This document shows, piece after piece, positions 1-6,299 of a stretch of 7,492 nucleotides of DNA. Position numbers and translations under genes: made by a program. Within the stretch, counting starts at the first letter, position 1, and every line of letters begins with the position of its first letter. The notes beneath the pieces were generated by a model that worked only from the letters and a program-made list of their open reading frames with translations, was not told where the DNA came from and did no database searches. The stretch is from Chromobacteriaceae bacterium (GTDB taxonomy: Bacteria; Pseudomonadota; Gammaproteobacteria; Burkholderiales; Aquaspirillaceae): positions 1-7,492 of the forward strand of contig JASLDQ010000312.1 of assembly GCA_030151505.1 (NCBI GenBank), read 5' to 3'.

Positions 1-440
1 AGCGGGCGTTCGACATGGATGTCGACAATTCCCACAATCGCACCGCCGCTCTTGCGCAAATGGGGGGCCGCCGCCTGTGACAGCAGCATGGGCGCCTTGA
101 GATTGCTGCCCATCAGGTCGAGCCAGGCGGCCTCGCTAATACTGCCCAGCGGGGTCGGGAAAAAGCTGGAGGCATTGTTGACCAGCCCGTCGAGCCGCCC
201 AAAGCGCTCCAGTGTCGAGTCAACCAGGCCGGTCAACTGCCGCGCGTCGAGCAGGTCGGCCTGAACCGCCGCAGCGGATCCGGGGCGGAGTGCCTCCAGC
301 TCGGCGGCGAGTGCCAGCGCTTCCGCCTGCGAGCCCCGGTAGTGGATCATCACATTGGCGCCGCGCGCGTGCAGATGGCGGGCGATACCCGCGCCCACCC
401 GGCGGGCGGCACCGGTGATCAGGACGGTTTTCCCGTGCAT
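1..440 (-). CDS. Pteridine reductase, SDR family (partial, 3' end outside window)
   Basis: Short-chain dehydrogenase/reductase, likely reducing dihydro- or oxidised pterins with NADPH in the cytosol (PTR1/FolM type). The 146 visible codons begin MHGKTVLITGAARRVG, a Rossmann cofactor motif (T9-G10-A-A-R-R-V-G16) in the form typical of pteridine reductases. NNAS follows at 88-91, then FFPTPLG and SNLKAP. Near the window edge comes IVDIHVERP: D140 occupies the place where most SDRs have the catalytic Ser, as Asp181 does in PTR1. The YxxxK pair would lie just outside the window. The ATG at 438-440 is supported by a GAGGAG box about 10 nt upstream. It is divergent from the methyltransferase gene. 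The C-terminus is missing only because the window ends. E. coli FolM (dihydromonapterin reductase) is a relative, but the exact substrate cannot be told from this fragment. Confidence 0.88.
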   Translation of the reverse strand, partial: MHGKTVLITGAARRVGAGIARHLHARGANVMIHYRGSQAEALALAAELEALRPGSAAAVQADLLDARQLTGLVDSTLERFGRLDGLVNNASSFFPTPLGSISEAAWLDLMGSNLKAPMLLSQAAAPHLRKSGGAIVGIVDIHVERP

Positions 441-451
441 GCTGATTTCGT

Positions 452-457
452 CTCCTC
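452..457 (-). promoter_or_regulatory. Shine-Dalgarno site of the pteridine reductase gene
   Basis: Read on the minus strand, GAGGAG lies about 11 nt before the ATG at 440. It fixes that start over other in-frame choices. It is one of the few clear ribosome binding sites in the window. Confidence 0.6.
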
Positions 458-484
458 TTGCTGGTCGGCGATCGTGATTTGTCG

Positions 485-503
485 CAGAATGCGCGCCATT
501 CTG
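485..503. repeat. 19-bp dyad in the divergent intergenic region
   Basis: CAGAATG, a 5-nt spacer (CGCGC), then CATTCTG form a perfect 7+7 inverted repeat. It sits between the divergent starts at 440 (minus) and 521 (plus). Size, symmetry and place fit a dimeric repressor or activator site serving one or both genes. A small RNA hairpin in the methyltransferase leader is the other possibility. I could not find convincing -35/-10 boxes around it, so the operator reading is inference. Confidence 0.35.
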
Positions 504-520
504 TCATAGCCGGTTTCAAC

Positions 521-1675
521 ATGCACAAGCTGCCCGAACCCAGTGTGGACGCACTTGCGAGCTCGCTCGAACTCACCGAGCTCATTCGTTCCGAGATCGA
601 TGCCCAGAGTGGCTGGATTTCGTTTTCGCGTTATATGGAGCTGGCCCTGTATGCCCCAGGGCTGGGCTATTACGCGGGGGGGAGCCGGAAGTTCGGCGCA
701 GAGGGCGACTTTGTCACCGCGCCTGAGCTCACGTCCTTGTTCGCCGATGCGCTGGCCAATCAGATTGCGGAGCTGCTGCCGCAGACCGGCGGCGACTTGG
801 TCGAGTTCGGGGCCGGCACAGGGCGGTTGGCGGTCGACTTGCTGCTCGCGCTGGAGCGGCTCGGAGCCCTGCCCGTCCGCTACCGCATCGTCGAGGTGTC
901 GGCTGCACTGGCGCAACGCCAGCGCGATGTCATTGCGGAGAAGGTGCCAAGGCTACTGGAACGAGTCGAATGGCTGCAGGAACTACCGGCCCGGTTGGAC
1001 GGGGTGTTGATCGGCAATGAAGTGCTGGACGCCATGCCGTGCGAACTGGTGCGCTGGGATGAGGCCGGCATTGCCCGCCAGCGCGGCGTGGCTTGGCGCG
1101 ATGGCTTTATCTGGCAGGACCGCGACATGGCGCCGGCCAGTCGCCTGGCCCGTGCTGCGGCTGACCTCGCGCCGGGCGCAGACTACCTGAGCGAGATTCC
1201 GCAGGCCGCCGCCGCCTTCGTGGCTTCGCTGGCGGGGCGACTGGCGCGGGGAGCCTTGCTGTTGCTTGATTACGGTTTCCCGCGGCGGGAGTACTACCAT
1301 CCCCAGCGTCGGCAGGGGACATTGATGTGTCACTATCGTCACCATGCCCATGCGGAACCATTCAGCTATCCGGGCCTGACCGACATCACCTGTCATGTCG
1401 ATTTCAGTTCCGTGGCGGTGGCCGGCATCGAGGCCGGGCTGGACCTGATCGGCTACGCCTCGCAAGCCAGCTTCTTGCTCAACTGCGGGATTGCCGATGA
1501 ACTGGGCAAAATCAACCCGGACGATTTGGCTGCGTACCTGCCGCAGTCGGCGGCTGTCCAGAAGCTGCTGTCGCCAGCTGAAATGGGGGAGCTGTTCAAG
1601 GTCATCGCTTTCGGTAAAGGAATCGGTGTCGACTGGCGCGGTTTCGTCCACGGTGACCGCTGCCACGCCCTGTAA
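521..1675 (+). CDS. Class I SAM-dependent methyltransferase, MidA/NDUFAF7 (COG1565, DUF185) family
   Basis: The protein has 384 aa from ATG 521. Motif I is EFGAGTG (residues 95-101) for SAM binding, with the acidic strand-2 end in YRIVEVS. The family-typical NEVLDAMP lies at 166-173, LLLDYGF near 250, and a conserved HPQR..GTLMCHYRHH block at about 260-275, followed by YPGLTDITCHVDF. A C-terminal FKVIAFGKG closes the domain. Mitochondrial members (NDUFAF7/MidA) methylate an arginine of a complex I subunit. The bacterial target is not established, so substrate and pathway are open here. The frame stays open upstream to a TTG at 458, but the family-like N-terminus (MHKLPEPS) and the divergent dyad favour 521. 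No good Shine-Dalgarno sequence precedes either. The gene stands alone: it is divergent from the pteridine reductase and followed by the tRNA promoter. No hairpin-plus-T terminator is evident after its TAA. Confidence 0.9.
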   Translation: MHKLPEPSVDALASSLELTELIRSEIDAQSGWISFSRYMELALYAPGLGYYAGGSRKFGAEGDFVTAPELTSLFADALANQIAELLPQTGGDLVEFGAGTGRLAVDLLLALERLGALPVRYRIVEVSAALAQRQRDVIAEKVPRLLERVEWLQELPARLDGVLIGNEVLDAMPCELVRWDEAGIARQRGVAWRDGFIWQDRDMAPASRLARAAADLAPGADYLSEIPQAAAAFVASLAGRLARGALLLLDYGFPRREYYHPQRRQGTLMCHYRHHAHAEPFSYPGLTDITCHVDFSSVAVAGIEAGLDLIGYASQASFLLNCGIADELGKINPDDLAAYLPQSAAVQKLLSPAEMGELFKVIAFGKGIGVDWRGFVHGDRCHAL

Positions 1676-1685
1676 TCCTGGCGGC

Positions 1686-1738
1686 ATTAAAAAATTTCGT
1701 TGGAGAGTGTTGACAGCTCGCGGACGGATATTTATAGT
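1686..1738 (+). promoter_or_regulatory. Sigma70-type promoter of the tRNA gene, with an UP-like A/T tract
   Basis: A perfect -35 TTGACA (1710-1715), a 17-bp spacer and a -10 TATAGT (1733-1738) make this the best promoter in the window. Transcription should start near 1745, about 15 nt before the mature tRNA. An A/T tract (ATTAAAAAATTT, 1686-1697) lies about 50-60 bp upstream of that start, where the distal half of an UP element sits in stable-RNA promoters. The 5' leader to be removed by RNase P contains the palindrome CTCTCGAGAG (1745-1754). Confidence 0.85.
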
Positions 1739-1759
1739 TCGGACCTCTCGAGAGAGAAC

Positions 1760-1836
<77 letters not shown>

Positions 1837-1844
1837 GTATTCCC

Positions 1845-1873
1845 AAAGGGTTACGTGCAAACGTAACCCTTTT
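1845..1873 (+). terminator. Rho-independent terminator after the tRNA
   Basis: A perfect 12-bp stem (AAAGGGTTACGT 1845-1856 with ACGTAACCCTTT 1861-1872) is closed by a GCAA tetraloop and ends in four T residues. It begins 8 nt after the tRNA CCA and should end the single-tRNA transcript. The T tail is short. The A-run on the other side would let it act in the opposite direction too. Confidence 0.88.
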
Positions 1874-2256
1874 CGCATTGTACTTTCGCCCGGCTGTCAA
1901 CGAATCGGCACCCCCTTCGGTGAGCCAATGCGCGAGTTCCTTTCAAGCGTAGCTAGTGCGAGGTGGAGTGGGCAGGGTTCAACGGCAGCGCTGAAGGCGC
2001 GTGGTCGAGAGTTTTTGCAGATCCGGGATATTTCCATCATTCGTCATGAAGTGGCTGGCCAAGTAAAAAAGATGCCATGCTCTTTCAGGTTGCATTGGCC
2101 ACGGGCTTCTGCCTGAACAAACGACTTGTCATCCGTGCTGTCGCCGCGAGCTTTTCACGTGGCGGAATTTTTCTGTGCGTACCGCACGCATCCCATCGCA
2201 CCGTTGGTCGCCCCGATTGTCCGGACACGAGCGACATCCCCCGCGCCTCCCGGCGA
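1874..2256. other. Gene-free intergenic stretch between tRNA terminator and miaB promoter
   Basis: About 380 bp lower in GC than the flanking genes. The short open frames here (for example 1928-2116 and 2126-2350 on +) have no recognisable domain, no good ribosome binding site and no coding-like composition, so I do not call them genes. Small inverted repeats occur, such as GTGCG-TAC-CGCAC near 2175-2190 and TTCAGG...CCTGAA near 2090-2120, but none looks like a terminator. No copy of the tRNA 3' end and no integrase remnant is visible. A small RNA or a long regulatory region remains possible. Confidence 0.5.
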
Positions 2257-2265
2257 TGCTACAAT
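2257..2265 (+). promoter_or_regulatory. Extended -10 promoter for miaB
   Basis: TGCTACAAT matches an extended -10 element (TGnTACAAT), with TACAAT at 2260-2265. No -35 box is recognisable at the usual distance, which extended -10 promoters tolerate. Transcription would begin near 2272 and give miaB a leader of about 59 nt that contains the hairpin at 2292-2318. The downstream genes phoH, ybeY and corC are probably read from here as well. Confidence 0.5.
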
Positions 2266-2291
2266 TCGCTCCAAGCATTTAATTCCACACA

Positions 2292-2318
2292 AAAACCGGT
2301 GCCAAGTGCGCCGGTTTT
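2292..2318 (+). promoter_or_regulatory. Stem-loop in the miaB leader (terminator- or attenuator-like)
   Basis: AAAACCGGTGC (2292-2302) pairs with GCGCCGGTTTT (2308-2318) through 11 bp with one G-U wobble, around a 5-nt CAAGT loop. The 3' arm ends in TTTT, and a second TTTT follows at 2322-2325, so it resembles an intrinsic terminator. It lies only 12 nt before the miaB ATG and downstream of the proposed promoter. That makes it either an end for upstream transcripts or an attenuating or translation-controlling element of miaB. Confidence 0.6.
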
Positions 2319-2330
2319 GGCTTTTGTCCC

Positions 2331-3662
2331 ATGAAAAAAATCTACATTAAGACTTTCGGCTGCCAGATGAACGAGTACGACTCGGACAAGATGGTGGATG
2401 TGCTCGGCGATGCCGAGGGCATGATCAAGACGGACAATCCGGAAGATGCCGACGTGATCCTGTTCAACACCTGTTCGGTGCGCGAAAAGGCGCAGGAAAA
2501 AGTGTTTTCCGACCTCGGCCGCATCCGTCACCTCAAACAGCAGAATCCCGATCTGGTGATCGGTGTCGGCGGCTGTGTCGCGTCGCAGGAGGGCGAGGCC
2601 ATCGTCAAGCGCGCGCCCTACGTGGACGTGGTGTTCGGGCCGCAGACCCTGCACCGCCTGCCCGAGCTGATCGCCTCGCGCCGTGAGACCGGCAAGTCGC
2701 AGGTGGACATTTCCTTCCCCGAAATCGAAAAGTTCGATCACCTGCCGCCGGCTCGGGTCGAGGGGGGGGCGGCCTTCGTGTCGATCATGGAGGGCTGCTC
2801 CAAGTACTGCACCTTCTGCGTGGTGCCGTATACCCGTGGCGAGGAAGTCTCGCGTCCGCTCGACGACGTGCTGGTGGAGATCGCCGGCCTGGCGCAGCAG
2901 GGGGTGAAGGAAATCACCCTGCTGGGGCAGAACGTCAACGCCTATCGCGGCGCGATGGCAGACGGCGAGATCGCCGACTTCGCGCTGCTGCTCGACTATG
3001 TGCACGAAATCCCCGGCGTCGAGCGCATCCGTTTCACCACCAGCCACCCGCGCGAATTCTCCGACCGCATCATCGACTGCTTCGCCCGGCTGCCCAAGCT
3101 GGTCAGCCATGTACATCTGCCGGTGCAGGCCGGTTCCGACCGCATCCTGGCGGCGATGAAGCGCGGCTACACCGGGCTGGAGTACAAGTCGATCATCCGC
3201 AAGCTGCGCGCGGCGCGGCCGGATGTCTGCCTGTCGTCCGACTTCATCGTCGGCTTTCCCGGCGAGACCGACGAGGAGTTCGCCAGAACGCTCAAACTGG
3301 TGGAGGACCTCAAGTTCGACGCCAGCTTCGTGTTCATCTACTCGCCGCGCCCCGGCACGCCGGCGGCCGATTTGCCGGACGATACCCCGGCCGAGGTCAA
3401 GGTCAAACGCCTGCAGCAGCTCAATGCGCTGATCGACGCCGAGGCTGGTCGCATCAACCAGAGCATGGTCGGCACCGTGCAGCGGGCGATCGTCGAGGGG
3501 GTGTCCAGACGCGACCCGAACGAGATGGTGGCGCGCACCGACAACAACCGCGTGGTCAACTTCGTCGGCCAGCCGCGGCTGCTCAACCAGATGATCGAAC
3601 TGCGCATCACCGAGGCGCTCAACCACTCGCTGCGCGGGGAGATCGTCACGCGGGAGGCCTGA
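2331..3662 (+). CDS. miaB: tRNA-2-methylthio-N6-dimethylallyladenosine synthase MiaB
   Basis: Radical-SAM methylthiotransferase that turns i6A37 into ms2i6A37 in tRNAs reading UNN codons, after MiaA has added the isopentenyl group. At 443 aa it has full family length. The N-terminal MTTase domain starts [13 protein letters not shown] and carries the auxiliary-cluster cysteines C11, C48 and C82. The radical-SAM domain has C156-SKY-C160-TF-C163 for the SAM-binding [4Fe-4S] cluster. Other conserved blocks are [14 protein letters not shown] and [12 protein letters not shown], and [12 protein letters not shown] precedes a C-terminal TRAM RNA-binding domain (about 378-441). All cluster cysteines are present, so the enzyme should be active. 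No Shine-Dalgarno sequence precedes the ATG; a stem-loop ends 12 nt upstream instead, and A7 follows the ATG. It heads the cluster with phoH, ybeY and corC. An eight-G run lies at codons 144-147. Confidence 0.98.
   Translation: MKKIYIKTFGCQMNEYDSDKMVDVLGDAEGMIKTDNPEDADVILFNTCSVREKAQEKVFSDLGRIRHLKQQNPDLVIGVGGCVASQEGEAIVKRAPYVDVVFGPQTLHRLPELIASRRETGKSQVDISFPEIEKFDHLPPARVEGGAAFVSIMEGCSKYCTFCVVPYTRGEEVSRPLDDVLVEIAGLAQQGVKEITLLGQNVNAYRGAMADGEIADFALLLDYVHEIPGVERIRFTTSHPREFSDRIIDCFARLPKLVSHVHLPVQAGSDRILAAMKRGYTGLEYKSIIRKLRAARPDVCLSSDFIVGFPGETDEEFARTLKLVEDLKFDASFVFIYSPRPGTPAADLPDDTPAEVKVKRLQQLNALIDAEAGRINQSMVGTVQRAIVEGVSRRDPNEMVARTDNNRVVNFVGQPRLLNQMIELRITEALNHSLRGEIVTREA
2762..2769 (+). repeat. Eight-G homopolymer inside miaB
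   Basis: The run spans the end of codon 144 and codons 145-147 (E-G-G-A), nine codons before the radical-SAM cysteine motif. A gain or loss of one G would shift the frame and remove the catalytic domain. In this assembly the frame is intact. It may simply reflect GGG glycine codons in a GC-rich genome. Confidence 0.95.
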
Positions 3663-3704
3663 CCGGCGCGGCGGGCGGCCTCGCCGCTTTCCCGTGCCGA
3701 TCAG

Positions 3705-3754
3705 CCATCCCGTCGATGTCCTGCAACAAGGGATGGAGTAAGCTCACGCCATCC
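3705..3754 (+). promoter_or_regulatory. Competing short inverted repeats before phoH
   Basis: The segment GGGATGG (3730-3736) can pair with CCATCCC upstream (3705-3711, 7 bp). Its inner GGATGG can instead pair with CCATCC downstream (3749-3754, 6 bp). The two stems exclude each other. The shared arm runs into GGAG, the only Shine-Dalgarno-like sequence in the miaB-phoH gap. The stems are short with 12-18 nt loops, so a regulatory role is tentative. Confidence 0.3.
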
Positions 3755-3772
3755 TTCCGCATGAACCGTGCC

Positions 3773-4759
3773 ATGGCCCATATCGAACATCTCGCCTTTA
3801 CTCCGATCGACAACGAGCGCCTGCAGAACCTGTGCGGCGCGCTCGACGACAATCTCAAGCAGATCGAAACCGCGCTCGACGTCGCCATTTCGCGTCGGGG
3901 CGAGCGTTTCAAGATCGCCGGCGCGCGCGCACGCGAAGCCGCGCAGATGCTGGAATCGTTTTATCAGCAGGCCCAGCGCCCGCTCGAGGTCGAGGACATC
4001 CAGCTCGGCCTGATCGAGGTCAAGCGTCTGGACGGCCTGCCCGCCGTCGATGCCGGCTCGCCGGTGCTGCAGATGCGCCGGGGCGAACTGCGCGGTCGCA
4101 CGCCGCGCCAGTCGGCCTACCTGAAGGCCATCTTCGACCACGACATCACCTTCGGCATCGGTCCGGCCGGTACCGGCAAGACTTATCTGGCGGTCGCCTG
4201 CGCGGTCGACGCGATGGAGCGCGACGCGGTCAAGCGCATCGTGCTGGTGCGTCCGGCGGTGGAGGCCGGCGAAAAGCTCGGCTTCTTGCCCGGCGATCTG
4301 GCGCAGAAGGTCGACCCCTATCTCCGTCCGCTGTACGACGCGCTGTATGACTTGATGGGCTTCGACAAGGTGAGCAAGCTGTTCGAGAAGAACCTGATCG
4401 AAATCGCACCGCTGGCCTATATGCGCGGCCGCACGCTCAACCATGCTTTCATCATTCTGGACGAGGCGCAGAACACCACGCCCGAACAGATGAAGATGTT
4501 CCTGACCCGCATCGGTTTCGGCTCGCGCGCGGTCATCACCGGCGACGTGACCCAGATCGACCTCGCCCGCAACCAGAAAAGCGGGCTGGTCGAAGTCGAG
4601 CGCATCCTCAAGGACGTGCGCGGCATCCATTTCCACCATTTCATGAGCGACGACGTGGTGCGCCACCCGCTGGTGCAGAAAATCGTCGACGCCTACGACC
4701 GCTGGCAGCTCAAGTCCGAGCGGCCGGCCCTTCTTTCCGACCAAGACAAGCCCGAATGA
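3773..4759 (+). CDS. ybeZ: PhoH-family ATPase (YbeZ)
   Basis: Cytosolic P-loop ATPase of the PhoH family. Its E. coli homologue YbeZ is encoded with the RNase YbeY, binds it, and is tied to rRNA processing and ribosome quality. From ATG 3773 it has 328 aa. An N-terminal region (IEHLAFTPIDNERLQNLCGALDDNLKQIE) precedes the ATPase core. Walker A is GPAGTGKT (130-137) and Walker B is FIILDEAQN (D230, E231), followed by sensor-like TRIGFGSRAVITGDVTQIDL. The start is uncertain: in-frame ATGs also occur at 3716 (347 aa) and 3761 (332 aa), none with a good Shine-Dalgarno sequence. I prefer 3773 because family similarity begins there and the upstream residues look non-coding. It lies about 110 bp after miaB, and its stop overlaps the ybeY start (ATGA), indicating translational coupling. 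Confidence 0.95.
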   Translation: MAHIEHLAFTPIDNERLQNLCGALDDNLKQIETALDVAISRRGERFKIAGARAREAAQMLESFYQQAQRPLEVEDIQLGLIEVKRLDGLPAVDAGSPVLQMRRGELRGRTPRQSAYLKAIFDHDITFGIGPAGTGKTYLAVACAVDAMERDAVKRIVLVRPAVEAGEKLGFLPGDLAQKVDPYLRPLYDALYDLMGFDKVSKLFEKNLIEIAPLAYMRGRTLNHAFIILDEAQNTTPEQMKMFLTRIGFGSRAVITGDVTQIDLARNQKSGLVEVERILKDVRGIHFHHFMSDDVVRHPLVQKIVDAYDRWQLKSERPALLSDQDKPE

Positions 4760-5256
4760 AACTTGCCAAGACCCGCTTCCGCCCGGCCCCGCGCCAGCTC
4801 GATCTCGATATCCATTTCGCCGTCCGTCCGCTCGGCACCCCGTCGCCGGCCGATTTCGCCCGCTGGGTGTCGGCTGCGCTCGGCAGCGTCCGCATGGCCC
4901 AGCTCGGCCTGCGGGTGGTTGATGCCGACGAAGGGCAGGCGCTCAACCGCGACTACCGCGGCAAGGACTACGCCACCAATGTGCTGACTTTTGCGCTGAA
5001 CGAAGGCGAAGAAATGATCGCCGGCCTGCCGCTGTTCGGCGACATTGTGCTGTGCGCCCCGGTGGTCGCCCGCGAGGCCGAAGAGCAGGACAAGGACATC
5101 ACCGCCCACTACGCGCATCTGACCGTCCATTCGGTGTTGCACCTGCGCGGTTTCGAGCACGAGGACGACGCCGAAGCCGAGGAAATGGAACGGCTTGAAG
5201 CCTCGATCCTGGCCCGGTTAGGATATGCGGATCCCTATGCTTCGGAGAAAGCCTGA
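4756..5256 (+). CDS. ybeY: Endoribonuclease YbeY
   Basis: Single-strand-specific, Zn-dependent endoribonuclease of the UPF0054 family, needed in E. coli for 16S rRNA 3'-end maturation and 70S ribosome quality control. It has 166 aa. The metal-binding signature HSVLHLRGFEH gives H125, H129 and H135 in the family H-x3-H-x5-H spacing. The conserved YRGKDYATNVLTF block includes R68, equivalent to the functional Arg59 of E. coli YbeY, and LFGDIVLC follows. It has roughly ten more N-terminal residues than the E. coli protein. The ATG overlaps the phoH stop by four bases, so it is probably translated by coupling; no separate Shine-Dalgarno sequence is needed or seen. The stop is 6 nt before corC. 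Confidence 0.97.
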   Translation: MKLAKTRFRPAPRQLDLDIHFAVRPLGTPSPADFARWVSAALGSVRMAQLGLRVVDADEGQALNRDYRGKDYATNVLTFALNEGEEMIAGLPLFGDIVLCAPVVAREAEEQDKDITAHYAHLTVHSVLHLRGFEHEDDAEAEEMERLEASILARLGYADPYASEKA

Positions 5257-5262
5257 CCCGTT

Positions 5263-6111
5263 ATGGATGACCCTAGTCATAAACCGTCCTGGCTGGAGCG
5301 CCTGTCGGCGTTGTTATTGCGTGAACCGGAAGACCGCGAGGAACTGATCGACCTGCTGCATTCGGCCTTCGACCGCAATCTGCTCGACGCCGATGCGCTG
5401 TCGATGATCGAGGGCGTGTTGCAGGTGTCGGAGCTCGCCGTGCGCGACGTGATGATCCCGCGCAGCCAGATGGACGTGATTAGCATCGACGAGCCGGTCG
5501 AGAGCTTTCTGCCCTTCGTGGTCGACACCGCCCACTCGCGCTTTCCGGTCATCGGCGACAGCAAGGACGAGGTGATCGGCATCCTGCTGGCCAAGGATTT
5601 GTTGCGCTATTTCGCCAGTCCGGCCGAGTTCGACCTGCGCGACAGCTTGCGCCCAGCGGTGTTCATCCCCGAGTCCAAGCGCCTCAACGTGCTGCTGCGC
5701 GACTTCCGCGAGACGCGTAACCACATGGCCATCGTGGTGGACGAGTACGGCGGTGTGGCCGGCTTGCTGACCATCGAGGACGTGATCGAGCAGATCGTCG
5801 GCGACATCGAGGACGAGTACGACTTCGACGAAACCGAAGGCAATATCGTGCCCGACCGCTTCGGTCGCTTCCGGGTCAAGGCACTCACCGAGATCGCCGA
5901 TTTCAACGAAGCTTTCGGCTGCGATTTCTCCGACGAGGACGTCGATACGGTCGGCGGACTGGTGGTGGCGCAGTTCGGCCATTTGCCCAAGCGTGGAGAG
6001 CAGGCACGGATCGGCCGTTTCCGCTTTCAGGTATTGCGTGCCGACAGCCGCCGCATCCATACCCTGATGGTGGAAAAACTGGCCGAGGAGTCCGAGCCGG
6101 CGACCGAATAA
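5263..6111 (+). CDS. corC: CBS-domain protein CorC (YbeX), linked to Mg2+/Co2+ handling
   Basis: The protein has 282 aa. A short acidic N-terminus leads into two CBS domains (about residues 62-123 and 129-186), with DVMIPRSQM at the entry of the first. The family hallmark EYGGVAGLLTIEDVIEQIVGD spans 161-181, and a CorC_HlyC (transporter-associated) domain follows at about 195-275. It lacks the DUF21 membrane domain of CNNM-like relatives, so it is the soluble form, as in E. coli YbeX. In enterics it is implicated in Mg2+/Co2+ efflux together with CorA, and more recently in ribosome metabolism; CBS pairs usually bind adenine nucleotides. The start is 6 nt after the ybeY stop, and GGAG at 5244-5247 lies 15 nt upstream, rather far for a Shine-Dalgarno site. 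The gene is followed by a repeat-rich 188-bp gap instead of a close junction with lnt. Confidence 0.95.
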   Translation: MDDPSHKPSWLERLSALLLREPEDREELIDLLHSAFDRNLLDADALSMIEGVLQVSELAVRDVMIPRSQMDVISIDEPVESFLPFVVDTAHSRFPVIGDSKDEVIGILLAKDLLRYFASPAEFDLRDSLRPAVFIPESKRLNVLLRDFRETRNHMAIVVDEYGGVAGLLTIEDVIEQIVGDIEDEYDFDETEGNIVPDRFGRFRVKALTEIADFNEAFGCDFSDEDVDTVGGLVVAQFGHLPKRGEQARIGRFRFQVLRADSRRIHTLMVEKLAEESEPATE

Positions 6112-6186
6112 GCACCCGCAGTCATACCACTGGAAGCGGAGCCGTTTGTGGCGGTCCCCGTGTCGAGGACGGCCCGGCCGACCGGA

Positions 6187-6204
6187 CCCTGCCGGCCGGC
6201 AGGG
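6187..6204. repeat. 18-bp perfect palindrome between corC and lnt
   Basis: CCCTGCCGGCCGGCAGGG is fully self-complementary. As DNA it is a symmetric protein-binding-type site; as RNA it can form a hairpin of about 7 bp. It contains the NaeI/EagI-like core GCCGGCCGGC, and another GCCGGC follows at 6204-6209. Confidence 0.8.
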
Positions 6205-6221
6205 CCGGCACGCAATTCCGA

Positions 6222-6258
6222 TGACGCCCCGGCCGCCGGTAGGGTTGCCGGGGCGTCA
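6222..6258 (+). repeat. 12-bp perfect stem-loop between corC and lnt
   Basis: TGACGCCCCGGC (6222-6233) pairs exactly with GCCGGGGCGTCA (6247-6258) around a 13-nt loop. This is a very stable GC-rich hairpin. No T tract follows, so it is not a canonical intrinsic terminator. It could protect the 3' end of the corC mRNA, slow the polymerase, or be a REP-like element. Confidence 0.8.
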
Positions 6259-6270
6259 CCAACCCGATTC

Positions 6271-6288
6271 CGCGCCGGTTCCGGCGCG
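6271..6288 (+). repeat. Stem-loop directly upstream of lnt
   Basis: CGCGCCGG and CCGGCGCG flank a TT, giving a 7-bp stem with a GTTC loop. It ends 11 nt before the lnt ATG and covers the space where a ribosome binding site would lie; no Shine-Dalgarno sequence is visible there. It could limit lnt translation or mark the end of the preceding transcript. Confidence 0.7.
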
Positions 6289-6299
6289 CTAAGCATCCG

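Noticed and set aside
1928..2350. Small plus-strand frames between the tRNA and miaB (62-85 aa)
   Set aside because: They lack ribosome binding sites, homology signals and coding-like composition. Some run through the miaB promoter and hairpin.
2259..3626. Long minus-strand open frame (455 aa) opposite miaB
   Set aside because: It lies wholly opposite a full-length MiaB with all catalytic residues. Its His/Asp/Leu-rich composition is the usual antisense shadow in GC-rich DNA, and it has no recognisable domain.
3701..4744. Minus-strand open frame (347 aa) opposite phoH
   Set aside because: It mirrors the PhoH ATPase frame almost exactly and is explained by third-position GC bias.
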